From Amborella trichopoda (lineage: Eukaryota; Streptophyta; Magnoliopsida; Amborellales; Amborellaceae): 64,000 nt of DNA. Of the stretch, positions 30,083 through 41,319 are shown piece after piece. The stretch is from NCBI RefSeq assembly GCF_000471905.2, contig NW_006500347.1:3251722-3315721 (forward strand), given 5' to 3'. The notes below the pieces were generated by a model. It searched no databases and had not been told where the DNA came from. It saw only the letters and a program-made list of their open reading frames with translations. Each line of letters begins with the position of its first letter. The stretch's first letter is position 1. The position numbers and the translations under genes were made by a program.

Positions 30083-30110
30083 TGAAAAATCTATTAAGAT
30101 CAGAGCATAC
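30083..30110 (-). repeat. Terminal redundancy of the pararetrovirus, right copy
   Basis: It matches 23053-23080 at 26 of 28 bases. A TATA-like 'tttatatatgc' lies further upstream in viral sense near 30167-30175, though this copy has no tandem repeats beside it. Confidence 0.6.
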
Positions 30111-30577
30111 TTAAAAGCAAAAAAGGGTATATCCTTCTTTGCCATGAAATAAAGGGAAAGCAATGCATATATAAACAATCAATTTTGGGTAGTCTTCTCT
30201 GTGCAAAACAATCCATATAAGCCCTCAATCATAAGGCAAGCTCTCTGGTGCAGTCACTTTGCTTTTACAACTCAAAGAGGATTATCATAAACAACTTGAC
30301 ATCCATGAACAGTCAACTCGTCCATATCGCCATTGATGGGTGAGGACATAACCGTAAATAGCATAAAGGTGCGTGCCCCAAATGAGAGTTCCAACACCAA
30401 CGACATCCACATGCAGCGGACGGTTAACATCCTGATCAATAACACGAGCATAAAGACAAGAGATGATTGTATTTGGATCGGGCTGGGGACCTGAAACCTG
30501 TGGATCGAACGAGTAGCCTGTGGCCATGGACAGGCATAAGGTAACTGATTGTTTTTTGGGAACATAAAGTATGATAA

Positions 30578-30749
30578 TATGATCATGGGAACAACATGGC
30601 CATGACGGTCATCACCTTCCAGTAATGATAGTAAAGTGATGAAGAGTAGGTTATAGAATTAACTTGTGTACCAACTCTCCCCCCATCACCTTCCAACCTC
30701 ATTATGGGACGGTGATGGCACTTATGGCCATGTTGTTATCATGATCATA
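30578..30749. repeat. MITE-like inverted repeat, about 172 bp
   Basis: The first 50 bases (tatgatcatggg..acatggccat..) pair with the last 50 (..atggccatgt..atgatcata), with a few mismatches, around a 70-base loop. No coding potential was seen. 30750-31307 holds no recognisable gene, but a 38-base tandem duplication lies at 31084-31160. Confidence 0.7.
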
Positions 30750-31307
30750 TTGATTTTCTTTGTGATTGTATTGAGTATATTGGCATTTTTTATTTTTTTT
30801 CTTCTCTTTGAGGTTTCTTCTTATTCTCATGATTTTTTTCTTTTAATGAGTGTCTTATATTTCGACGTAGAGTGCATATATCTTGTTCCTGTGGCGCATA
30901 TTGCACATTTGCACCCTCATGCAAAAAACTACACAATAGGATTTTCTCAATCTGGAATTTCAGAATTCAATTTATAATCACCAGACTATTATTTCTCAAA
31001 AAATTGGATGGTCTCCTTTTAATATTAGGACGTCACTTTTTTCTAGCACATATACAGCGCCTTATTAAGCTTTTTTTCTTTTCTAAAGTTGGTCACCAAA
31101 TTTGAGGTACAAAAATACTCTTCTAAAGTTGGTCACCAAATTTGAGGTACAAAAATACTCTTAGATAGGATTTATCTCGAGAGAGTGAATGCACAATATG
31201 CATTGAAGGGTGCATATAATCTTCCAGCTTCTTCTTACCATTGGTATGCATATATGCAGATGACATTGTTTTGATCGATCAGTAATATGTTAACAATTGT
31301 AAGTACC

Positions 31308-32738
31308 AGCATTGGAAGCCTCGCACAGGATTTGTATGAAGCAGGAGTGGAGAATGTGACAGTGAAGAATGTGGTATTGAATTGTGCACAACTGGACTAA
31401 GGATAGAGAGCCATGGATATGTGAGAGGAGTTGCATTTGACAATGCATTGATGATGAATGTGAAAAACCCCAACATCATAGACCAAGAGTACTGCCCTCA
31501 TGGCTTAAATTGCCCTAATCAGGTATTATTCTTATTTCTCTATAGTAGGTTTTGCTAGCTTAGATTCAATCCTTTTCCCTTTACTTTTTAGTTTGAAATA
31601 AAGATTGAATTTAAATATGAGATAGACCCAAGCACCGTTTGTTTTTTTGGGTAATTCAATGGGGATGACGAGCCCCTACTTGTTTTTGAAATTGTTAGAG
31701 AATTTTGAAAGTGTTAGGTGAGAATGGAAGCCTAGACCTTATCTAGGGCACATGTGGTGCTATCATCACGACCCCAACCCCAACCCATTCTCAGGCCCAT
31801 GCACCTTTGCAATAAAAATAATGTATGGGAGCACATTTGGTTTCTAGTAATCCACCAAACTTGTTGGAGGTCAAATTAATTTATATCAACATCGTAAGCC
31901 AATGTACTTTTTGGTTGAATTTAGGCCAATGTAATTTCTTGGGGTAATTCAGTGGGGATGATATTCCTACTTGTTTTTTAATTAGTTAGTCGTATTTGAA
32001 GCTGTCAGTGGGAATGGACACTATAATGTGCAACTGAGTTACGAGGTGTGCTACCACCATGACCTCAACCCCTTTTTTATGCCAATGTATTTATACTATA
32101 ATGTAAATCACTTTCAAAAGTAAGGGTTCGTAGTCCCCAAATCTTTTAGAAACAAATGTCTCATCCAGGCAATCAAAATATAAAGAAAAAGAAAAGAATT
32201 GAATTCACACAAAAAAACACAGAAACTGACCCTGCCCTTTTATGTGAATCCATTTTTTTGCATGCTGGGCGGTGGATCTTGAGCTTCAAAAACTCAAAAG
32301 GGAGCATTTTTTTAAAAATTATTTATTCATCATACTAATGATGTTAAGTAAAATTTTATCCCACAAAAATCCCTCTGTGTTTTGGAGCTTAATTTGTGTT
32401 GTAACTACTTCTGCATTGTCATGAAATTTGTTCCCTAATTTGATTGGTTATTGCAGGGAGCTTAATTTGTGTTGTAACTACTTCTGCATTGTCATGGAAT
32501 TTGTTGCCTAATTTGATTGGTTATTGCAGGGTTCTGGAGTGGAGATAAGTGAGGTGACATATAAGGAACATCTGCTTGAAAAGTAGTAGTCACATTTAAC
32601 TGTAGTCCTACAACTCCAGGCCAAGGTATAAGTATGGAGAATGTTCAGCTTACTTACATGAACCAGCTGGCTCAAGCCTCATGCACCCATGTACAGGGGA
32701 CCTCTACTGGTGTACTTAATCCACCAAGTTGCTTGTGA
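31308..32738 (+). pseudogene. Polygalacturonase pseudogene 2 (last two exons)
   Basis: Exon A (about 31308-31522) reads SIGSLAQDLYEAGVENVTVKNVV. After a frameshift near 31383 it continues TTGLRIESHG and ends with the IIDQEYC box and a normal GT donor. Exon B (32530-32738) starts after a ttgcag acceptor (GSGVEISEVTYKE) and has a stop and a deletion in the middle. It recovers the family's C-terminus: VQLTYMNQLAQASCTH, then PPSCL and stop. Glycoside hydrolase 28 enzymes cut pectin in the cell wall, but the catalytic exons are missing here. The orientation is the same as pseudogene 1, and residue spacing is similar, so the two probably stem from a tandem family. Confidence 0.8.
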
Positions 32739-33598
32739 AAACATCAATTCTTTTTTCATGTAATTATATCAATTCATTTCAATTGAAAATTTGTTTCATA
32801 GTTACCCTTCACTACAATATCTCCCTCTCCCTTTCTCTCTCTCCATTGAGACCATTGACATTTTGTATAATATTATGGACCTTTTTCTTTAGAAACCTCA
32901 AAACTATCACTACCATATATGGATCTTAGAAAGGAAAATATTTTGACAGGGTTGCCTATTAAAACAAGTAAAATGTCACCTCAAAACTCATCGAAAATTA
33001 TAGTTTTGACGTCAGAAAACTTTCAAATCAATAATCTCGGCCTCGAATATTATGATTCTAAAATTAATTTAGAATTTCAAGCCCTAAAAATAGTGTGCAT
33101 TATAACAAATTATCTAGATAAAATAAGTTTGAGAATGTCCATTTTTTGAGGTTGAGTATCGTTTAATTGAAGAAGTTTTGCACGGGTGCACAACGTTCAT
33201 CATAAGTCTGGGCAACACACTTACATTTTACACATAAATAGTGCACATTGAGTAATTTATGTTGTGCACGGTGCATAATACACAAGTCTGAGTACTGAGT
33301 GCACTTATGCATTGCTTCATGCACATGTGTTTTGAGGAACATAGTGCAAATTTTTCGGTGCGCGGGTGCACAATGCTCATTATAAGTACGGGCAACATTG
33401 CTACACTTTACCAATACGTAGTGCACATTGAGCAATTAAAAGTAACATTACAATGCATTTAATGCCACAATATAAAAATGTGTGCTTGGAGTGAAACAAG
33501 TATAAATTAAAATGCTCCCGTGGAGCAAGCTATATACTTAATCCAAATAAAAAATCCTCACTTATAACTATTTTATAGAATTAAAATTTAAATAATTT
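31640..33598 (+). repeat. Left arm of the 3.8-kb palindrome
   Basis: Sampled blocks all have inverted partners in 33603-35466, in mirrored order. They include the SINE-like units (31640-31795 and 31935-32075), the 'aatataaagaaaaagaaaagaattgaattcacac' block, exon B of polygalacturonase pseudogene 2, the 'atatggatc' repeat and the 'gtgcac'-rich stretch 33180-33450. Pairing continues almost to the centre near 33600. The left arm carries an extra 73-base tandem duplication (32384-32529). Confidence 0.85.
32384..32529 (+). repeat. 73-bp tandem duplication spanning a splice acceptor
   Basis: The block beginning ggagcttaatttgtgttg occurs at 32384 and again at 32457. Both copies end in ggttattgcag, so exon B has two successive acceptors 73 bases apart. 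The matching place in the right arm has a single copy, so the duplication arose after the arms formed. Confidence 0.85.
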
Positions 33599-33602
33599 CT
33601 TT

Positions 33603-35466
33603 TGAGTATTCAAATTTTAAATCTATAAAATACTTATAAGTGAGTTTTTTTTATTGGGATTAAGTATATAGCTTGCTCATTGTGAGCATTTTAATTTATA
33701 TTTGTTTCACTCCAAGCACACTTTTTTGCATTGTGGCATTAAATGCATCATAAAGTTACTTTGCTCAATGTGCACTACACGAGTGCAAAGTGTAGCAATG
33801 TTGCCCGCATTTATAATGACCATTGTGCACCCGCGTACCGTGTAATTTACACTATGTTCCTCAAAACACATGTGCATGAAGTACTGCATAAGTGTACTTA
33901 GGACTCAGCTTTGTGTATTGTACACCGCGCACAGCACAAATCACTCAATGTGCACTATTCATGTGCAAAATGTAAGTGAGTTGCTCGGACTTATGATGAG
34001 CGTTGTGTACCCGTGCAAAATTTCCTCAACTATATGATACTCAACCTCAAAAAATGAAAATTCTCAAACTTATTTTATGTAGATAATGTGTTATAATGCA
34101 CATTATTTTTAGGGCTTGAAATTCTAAATTTTTTTTAGAATCATAATACTTGAGGCCGAGATTCTTGATTTGCAAGTTTTGACGCCAGAACTACAATTTT
34201 CAATGAGTTTTGAGCTGAAACTTTACTTATTTTGATAGGGTTGCAGCCCAGTCAAAATATTTTCCTTTCTAGGATCCATATATGGTAGTGATAGTTTTGA
34301 GGTTTCTAAAAGGAAATAGCCATAATATTATACAAAATGTCAATGGTCTCAATAGAGAGAGAGAGATTGTAGTGAAGGGTTACTAAGAAACAAATTTTCA
34401 ATTGCATTGAATGGATATAATTACATGAACAAAGAATTGATGTTTTCACAAGCAACTTGGTGGATTAAGTACACCAGTAGAGGTCCCCTGTACATGGGTG
34501 CATGAGGCTTGAGCCAGCTGGTTCATGTAAGTAAGCTGAACATTCTCCATCATAGCTCGGTATGGAGTTGTAGGACTACAGTTACTGTGACTGTTATTTT
34601 TGAAGCAGATGTTCCTTTAATGTTCCTATATGTCTCCTCACTTATCTCCACACCAGAATCCTGCAACAACCAATCAAATTAGCAAACAAATTCCATAACA
34701 AATGCAGATATTGTTACAACACAAATTAGGCTCCAAAACACAGATGGATTTTTGTGGCCTAAAATTTTACTTAACATCATTAGTATGATGCATAAATAAT
34801 TTCAAAAAAATATTTCCTTTTGAGTTTTTGAAGGTCTAGATCCACCGCCCACCAAACGGAAAGATGAATTCACATAAAATGGCAAAGTCAGTTTATGTGT
34901 TTTTTTATGTGAATTCAATTCTTTTCTTTTTCTTTATATTTTGATTGCCTAGATCGGACATATATTCTTGGAAGATTTGGGGACAAGGAACCCTTACTTT
35001 TTGAAAGGGATTTATGCTATAGTATAAATCCATTGGTCGAGGAAAGGGATTGAGGTTGTGGTGGTAGCATACCTTGTACCTCAGTTGCACATTGTGACTT
35101 CCATTTCCATTGACAGCTTCCAATACTATTAACTAATTAAAAAACAGGTAGAGGCATGTCATCCCCACTGAATTACCTCAAAAAAATACATTGGCCTAAA
35201 CTCAACCAAAAAGTACATTGGCTTGCAATATTGATATAAATTAATTTGACCACCAACAAGTTGGGTGGAGTACTAGAAACCAAATGTGCTCCATGAATTA
35301 TTTCTATTGTAAATGTGCTTGGCCCTGATAATGGGGCTGGGGTTGTGGTGGTAAGCACTACATGTGCCCCTAGCTAAGGTCTAAGCTTCTATTATCACTT
35401 TAACATTTTAAAAAACCATTAACAATTTAAAAACGAGTAGGGGCTCCTTCTCCTCATTGAAAATTA
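33603..35466 (-). repeat. Right arm of the 3.8-kb palindrome
   Basis: This is the inverted counterpart of 31640-33598. The outer end is near 35466, where the SINE-like block stops. The exon A region of polygalacturonase pseudogene 2 (31308-31522) has no partner beyond it, so the duplicated unit began inside the last intron. Substitutions and small indels are scattered throughout. Confidence 0.85.
34446..34660 (-). pseudogene. Inverted copy of polygalacturonase exon B
   Basis: After a gttgttgcag acceptor the minus strand reads DSGVEISEETYRNIKGTSASKITV. One frameshift near 34578 follows, then CSPTTPYRAMMENVQLTYMN and the same PPSCL end. It keeps more of the original exon than the left-arm copy, which has lost the stretch after VTYKE. 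No other exon of the gene accompanies it. Confidence 0.8.
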
Positions 35467-36096
35467 CATCCAACAACAAAAAAGGTCATATTAAAAAATA
35501 AGTATAGATATAGCGACGTATCATAAATTTATTTCATAAATTTATAATAGTAAGTTATATTCACGATTTTGATTATTATATAAAAATTAATAATGAATGA
35601 ATTTGATTATAATAATAAAATGGCAAGTTAAAGGAAATATTATTGTATATGGGAAAGCTTTTTATGTTCTCCTACAATGTAGAACTTCTATCCTCCCCCA
35701 CTTTTTCAATCATTGATTTAAAATAGAGGGCTAATCATTGATTTAAAATGGAGGGCTGACATCTATTCCCTGAAGTTGTTGCAAAATGAGATGTACCGGA
35801 TGTAACCATTTGAAAGAAGTCTGTAGTAGAAAGAGAGAGTAGCCCATTCATAGGGAGAGAGAAAAGCGCGGGAGAAGAAGGGGAGGTTTCTTAGAGGAAA
35901 GAGAGAGCACGCAGATTAGAGGGAGAGAGGGCTTCCTGGAGAGGGGAGAGAGAGCAAACTGGTTGAATATTTGCTGCGGAACAAACTGGTTGTCTACATA
36001 TGCAACTAATTTGTTTGCTTCCATGACTAAAACCCACCTCCAAAAAGTTGTTATCTCCATTACCCATTCTCCATTAGCAGCACCCCATGACCTCAT
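35467..36096. other. Gene-free flank
   Basis: AT-rich sequence, then a GA-rich stretch at 35820-35960. Part of that stretch (gcacgcaga.tagagggagagagggctt) has an inverted counterpart near 41170-41200. No gene was recognised. Confidence 0.45.
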
Positions 36097-37545
36097 TTGA
36101 AGAAATGCTTGAAAACACCCCAACTGAAACAGATACACGCCATCATGTTCAAAATTTCTCTTTCTCACAAGTCTTTTGCAGTAAACCAATACGTCTCCGC
36201 CTGCTCGAGCACAGGCTCAATGGACTACGCTATTTCAGTGTTTGCCCATTTGCAAAAGCCCAACATATTTGTTTGGAACTCCATGATCAAAGGCTTTGTG
36301 CATTGCCATTCTTATCAAGAGGCCATTTCCATGTACAAGAAGCTCTTGGTTTCCTCGGTTTCAGCAACCAGTTACACTTTCTCTTCTGTGATCAAGGCTT
36401 GCACCCAAGTATTGGGCTTGAGCTTAGGGGAATCCATTCATGGCCAAGCTTTGAAATTGGGTTTGAATTCTCACGTCTTTGTTGGAACTGCGCTGATCGA
36501 TTTGTACTCAAATTGTAGCGAGGTTAGAAATGCTCGTAAGGTGTTTGATGCAATGGAGGCTAGGGATGCAGTCACTTTTACCACGATGATTTCAGGTCAT
36601 TGCAGGATTGATGAACTGAGTTTTGCTCAACAACTCTTTGATGCCATGCCTGAGAAAACAGCTTCATGGAATGCTCTGATTGATGCTACTCAAAGGTTGG
36701 TGATATAGAAAAAGCGGCTTCACTCGTAGATGAAATGAGTCATAAGGATTTGATTTCTTGGACCACCATGATCTCGAAATTTTCGAAAAATGGAAGGTTT
36801 AAAGAGGCTATAGCTGTGCCCAAGCTTTGAGCCCCAATGCAGTAACCATGGCTACAGTGATCTCAGCTTGCGCACACCTAGGGGGCCTTGATTTAGGGAG
36901 AAAGATACATAACTATGTTAGCTGAAATGGTTTCAATCTTGATGTCGTTATAGGATCCTCTTTGATCGATATGTATGCAAAATGTGGGAGCTTAGAGAAA
37001 TCCCTTCTGGTTATCTACAAGCTCCATGAGAAGAACCTCTTTTGTTGGAACTCAATGGTCGAGGGGCTCACCATGCATGGACATGGCATGCAAGCCATCA
37101 AGCTCTTTGAAAAGATGGAAAGATCAGGAGTTAAACCAAATGGGGTGACCTTTGTTGGGGTTCTCAGTGCTTGTGCCCATATAGGTCTTGTCGAAATAGG
37201 CTGAAGATACTTCTATGAGATGACCCATGAACATGGCATTATGCCATGGATTGAGCACTATGGCTGTATGGTCGATCTTTTAGGGCGAGCAAGTCACTTA
37301 GAGTAGGCAGTAAAGCTCATGGAAAGCATGGAAATGGAGCCTAATGCAGTGATATTGGGTGCTTTTTTAGGGGGTTGTAAGATTCATGGCAATGTGGGTT
37401 TGGCTGAAATTGCAGTCAATAATTTATTAGAGTTAGAGCCTGGTAATAGTGGGTATTATGTGTTATTGGCAAATATTTATGCAGAGGAGAATAGGTGGGA
37501 TGAGGTTGCGAGAGAGAGGGAGAGAATGGATTCAACTGAAATAAT
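36097..37545 (+). pseudogene. PLS-class pentatricopeptide repeat protein, broken
   Basis: The translation shows successive PPR units, for example PNIFVWNSMIKGFVHCHSYQEAI, TALIDLYSNCSEVRNARKVFDAM and TFTTMISGHCRIDELSFAQQLFDAM. Further on are WNSMVEGLTMHGHGMQAIKLFEKM and NGVTFVGVLSACAHIGLVEIG, then the E-type end ([39 protein letters not shown]). Such proteins bind organellar RNA and guide editing or processing. Breaks are a frameshift near 36690, a small deletion near 36815, and in-frame stops at 36923, 37202 and 37304. The frame opens after a stop at 36088 with no ATG before residue 17 (ATG at 36145). Similarity fades after about 37545. No DYW domain was seen. Confidence 0.85.
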
Positions 37546-39249
37546 GAGAGATAATAGTAGGACCTTCAGGAGTGTATTCAGAGCCTTGAAGACTTCTGAA
37601 GAGGATAGACATTGCATGTGGAAGGAGATTCAGCAAGTGGCGTTAAGTGGTGGAAAGAACTTTGGGAGACACCATGGTATTGGAGGTTAATCATGGATAA
37701 ACAAGCTAATCAACCTCAAAAAAAGGCAGTTTCTTTTCGAGCACATAACAAGAAAAATGAAGAAGCTGGGCTAATTAAGAAAAATAGCAGCGAAAAGGGG
37801 GGAGACCAGAATATTGAGGGAAATATATAGGCGTAAGGAGACTCACATTGAACTCTTCTTTGCTCAGTGCTCAATTCACTGCCTAATCACATGCAGTGTC
37901 TTTACTTTGTAAATTGCATATACCCAAGCCTCAGATTTATCTCTCATTATCAACAATATTATTTATCAGAAAGGAAAAATGTTAGTTCTTTAGCTTCCTT
38001 TCATAACATCCAAATACTGTTTTTTTTCATATGAACATTCTCAGGCCTAAGAAATGTATCTCATTATCTGCAATGTTAGTCTTTTTTACTTTCTTGTGAT
38101 CATAATACAACAATAATGTTTTTCTTACTTTTAATCTCTTTAAACACCAGAACGTAAGCACCACACTGTAGTATTCTACTTTGCATCAGATGATCCCTTA
38201 CATCTTGACTCATTGCTCTATAAATTCGTGCATGGTAACGATGCATTTCGAAACGCATCCTGAAGAACCCAGACGGGAACTTCCACCAAGGGTGAAGGGG
38301 AAAGGTGTACTTAGATAGGAGCCTCTTATATATTTGTAATTTAAAGTCTTGTAGTTGGATATGTACAAACTCAGTTTTGCAGACATATTTTGATGTAGTG
38401 CCTTGCCCTCAAACTCTATGTATGTGTCACATCTATTTAAGACAATAACCTTTCTTGAATGAATTATATTTCTTACATTTTGCCTTTTTGCTAGTGAATT
38501 GGACGTTGAGACAATGTCTTTTCTTGGTGAGTTCTATTTAAGACAGAACCCTAAATACACACTAATTCTTTTTGTGGGAATCATGGATTGCAATTCAAGT
38601 TCTTCAAACCGTATTCCCAGGGAATTTTCTTTCGATTCAGGCTTGGTGTTTCCTTTTGATTCAGGGAATTTGGTCTAGGTAGTGAAAATGTTAAAATGGG
38701 CAATCAGTAGTAGTTTTAATTACTTCTCATGGTGCTAGAAGCAAATTTGGGTAATTTTCTGAGAGCATGTATGTTTCTCCTGATATCAACTGCTTACCTG
38801 ATACTATCTGGTGTATGAATTTGGGGGAATTAGAAATGACATTTCTAACTGACATAAATTAAAAACAAAGGCTATCTCCACGCCCATACTATCTGGTGTA
38901 TGAATTTGGAGTACTGTTATTTTAGTATCAAAAGCTAAGGAGTACTATTGGAAGCGCAAACCATCCATAGAGTTCGTAAGGGGGAGAGAGAGAGAGAGAA
39001 ACATGCATACACACCCAAAGAGTGATAAAGAGAGTAAGATAGCTAGGTCATGGGATAACGCCAGAGATCTAGCAACATCAATTTGCAACATGGAAAGCTA
39101 TACAAAAATTCCATTGGAAGCTATTCAACATGCACTTTGAAACTATACAAAATTCTACTTGCAACATGAATTTGCAATATATGGAAGGTATACAAAAATT
39201 CCATTTCGAAGCTCCATTCCAAGATAAAGTTTCTCCACTAGTATTGCGA
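37546..39249. other. Gene-free stretch
   Basis: No recognisable coding sequence. The block 37845-38035 (..ctttgctcagtg.tcaattcact.cctaat.., then ..cttcctttcataacatccaa..) has an inverted counterpart at about 39995-40110. A (GA)n run lies near 38980-39000. Confidence 0.45.
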
Positions 39250-39430
39250 TTGCAAAAAATTTCTAAAATGATGAGCTTGATTGTTGAGCATTGGGCTTGC
39301 AAAAAATTTCTAAGATGATGAACTTGATTGTTGAGCATTGGGCTTGCAAAAAATTTCTAAGATGACGAGCTCGATTGTTGAGTCTTGCAAAAAATTTCTA
39401 AGATGATGAGTTTGAGGGTTGACCATTAGG
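39250..39430. repeat. 47-bp tandem repeat, about four copies
   Basis: ttgcaaaaaatttctaa starts at 39250, 39297 and 39344 (47 bases apart). A fourth, shortened unit starts at 39385. Each continues with 'gatgatga.cttgattgttgagcattgggc'. Confidence 0.85.
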
Positions 39431-39889
39431 CTTGTACAAAAAACTCCAGTCTTGTTCTTAAAGTTATGGCCTCTACTTTGACTTCTTGCATTGTTATCCA
39501 AACTGATGTAGTCATTGAAAATTTAGGATATACATTAGCTTGGTAACCAATTAAAAATGGAAATGAATTGATAATGGAAAGAACTAAAAGCATTTAACAT
39601 AAAACACGTGCCATTATATCCTAATACAATTAATATATAACAATAAATCAGTGCAAATGTATTATCGATATACCATCAAAAAAGCGAATGGTGTACATAG
39701 CGAAGTCTACATATTGTTTCGCTCAGCTTCAAGCTCCATTGTGGGAATTTCCATGTCGGACCTGCATAAGTTGTAAAATAGTGATTAGTTGATGCATTAT
39801 TTCAAATTCACAAGACAATATTAAAATATAACATTATTAAATTATAATTGTAAGCATAATTATAATTTTACCTTTGAGTTCTAAAAATT

Positions 39890-39993
39890 GTGATTAGTTG
39901 ATGCATTATTTCAAATTCACCATCCCCAGTTGCTATGACATTATCATAACTCACATCCATAAAATTGTCTTTATAGAACTCATCTTGGTCCAT
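39890..39993 (-). CDS. Possible single exon, unidentified
   Basis: On the minus strand an ATG at 39993 opens a frame reading MDQDEFYKDNFMDVSYDN and then a FEIMHQLIT stretch. It is followed by a plausible donor (aaaggtaaaat, near 39870). Part of it ('gtgaatttgaaataatgcatcaactaatcac') recurs at 39782-39813. No neighbouring exons were recognised, so this may be a fragment of a transposon or host gene. 39431-41230 otherwise shows no recognisable gene. Confidence 0.25.
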
Positions 39994-41319
39994 CTTTATA
40001 GAAAAAACAGTAGTTGGATGTTATGAAAGGAAGTTAAAGAAGTAACATTCAATTAAGTAGTATTAGGTAGTGAATTGAACACTGAGCAAAGAAGAATTCG
40101 ATTAAGTAATTCATTGAGATAAACAACCACCATTCAATAAAAAAAAAGGCCAATTTAAGGGGGTGCCCTGTTTTTCTTTTTCTTTTCCTTTTTTTTTTTT
40201 TCTGGAGCAAGGTTTAAAACTAGTAGCCCACTTTTGCAAATTCGCAACTTGTGTCCCACTCAGTGATCAAAGACAAGAATCCCCTATTAACATGGATCCT
40301 TAAAATGACAAAAGAAATACTATCAGTTCAAAGCTTCAACAAAATAAATGCAGGAACTACAGTTTCAAAGGATCCACAAATTAACTAAAAGATATTGCTT
40401 GGCCCTGATATTCATAAAAAATGGCAAGGATAATCAGTTCAAAATTCATAAAAGGAATTTTCCCCTCAATAGGTCCAAAAAACAAACATGAAACCATTAC
40501 CTCACCTTTCAGATTCAAGAAAAACTGGAAGCAATCCTATGCCCAATGGATTCTAAAAATTGCATAGATTAAAAAAACAGCAATCCAAAAATTTCACAAA
40601 AAGCACAAGCCCTCCCAAAATGGATTAAAAAAAGTAACATAGAAAACAATACTCAGCTTCAAATTTCCATAAAATGGCATGAAATACTAGGCTCCAAGGC
40701 ATCTTAAAAATAAAAAAGACACCACTATGCTCAAATTTCACATAAAAAAACAGCTATCACACCTTCATAGCTCTAAATTTTACAAACTTAGTATCATTCA
40801 AGATTAAGAGAGATACTAAACAGCTATAAATTTTACAAATAATGCTAGAGAAAGAGCAAAAAGTTATAAATTTCACAAAAAGGTGTTACAGAAATTACTT
40901 TAAAACATACGCATAGGCAAACACGCATCTAAAATTAATAAAAAGAAAAATTGAAAAATAGGATATGCAAATTAACGGCGAAGATGAGAGGAGGCCTGGG
41001 CCTGACGATGGGCATGACGAAGAGCAAACTCTGTTATCGGGATGACTCTGTTGCCTCCTACCCGCCTTTGGACTCTCTCTAGGATCTTCCTGCCCTAATC
41101 CTCTGAAAAAAAATCTCTCGCCAAGAACCTCTCTTTTCCTCTTTTAATGGTGCGTGCTCTCTCTCTCTCCTCTCCAACAAGCCCTCTCTCCCTCTGATCT
41201 GCGTGCTCTCTCTCTCTCTCCTCAATTTCAACATCCTCTTGGAAAGGAGCACATCAAAATGCAAAAAACGAGGTGTATGGAACATTCACAGCAAAGAGTA
41301 GAGAGATATGATAGCTTAT

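Larger units (their letters stand above)
23053..30110 (-). mobile_element. Endogenous pararetrovirus (Caulimoviridae), about one genome unit, defective
   Basis: Read leftwards, the segment gives a tRNA-Met-type primer-binding site (29983-29994), movement protein, coiled-coil and proline/acid-rich region, capsid end with zinc knuckle, protease, RT, RNase H and a further acidic region. No integrase and no long LTRs are present. A 28-base sequence at 30083-30110 recurs at 23053-23080 with two differences, 7,030 bases away, which matches a circular viral genome copied with slight terminal redundancy. The domain order in one long reading direction fits the petuvirus/florendovirus group better than caulimo- or badnaviruses, but that placement is inference. 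Many stops and frameshifts show it is an old, inactive genomic copy. Confidence 0.85.

Noticed and set aside
30272..30586. 104-codon minus-strand frame (and an overlapping 80-codon frame) just outside the virus
   Set aside because: The composition is protein-like in places, but the two frames overlap and I recognise no family. There is no splice or start context, so it was not called as a gene.
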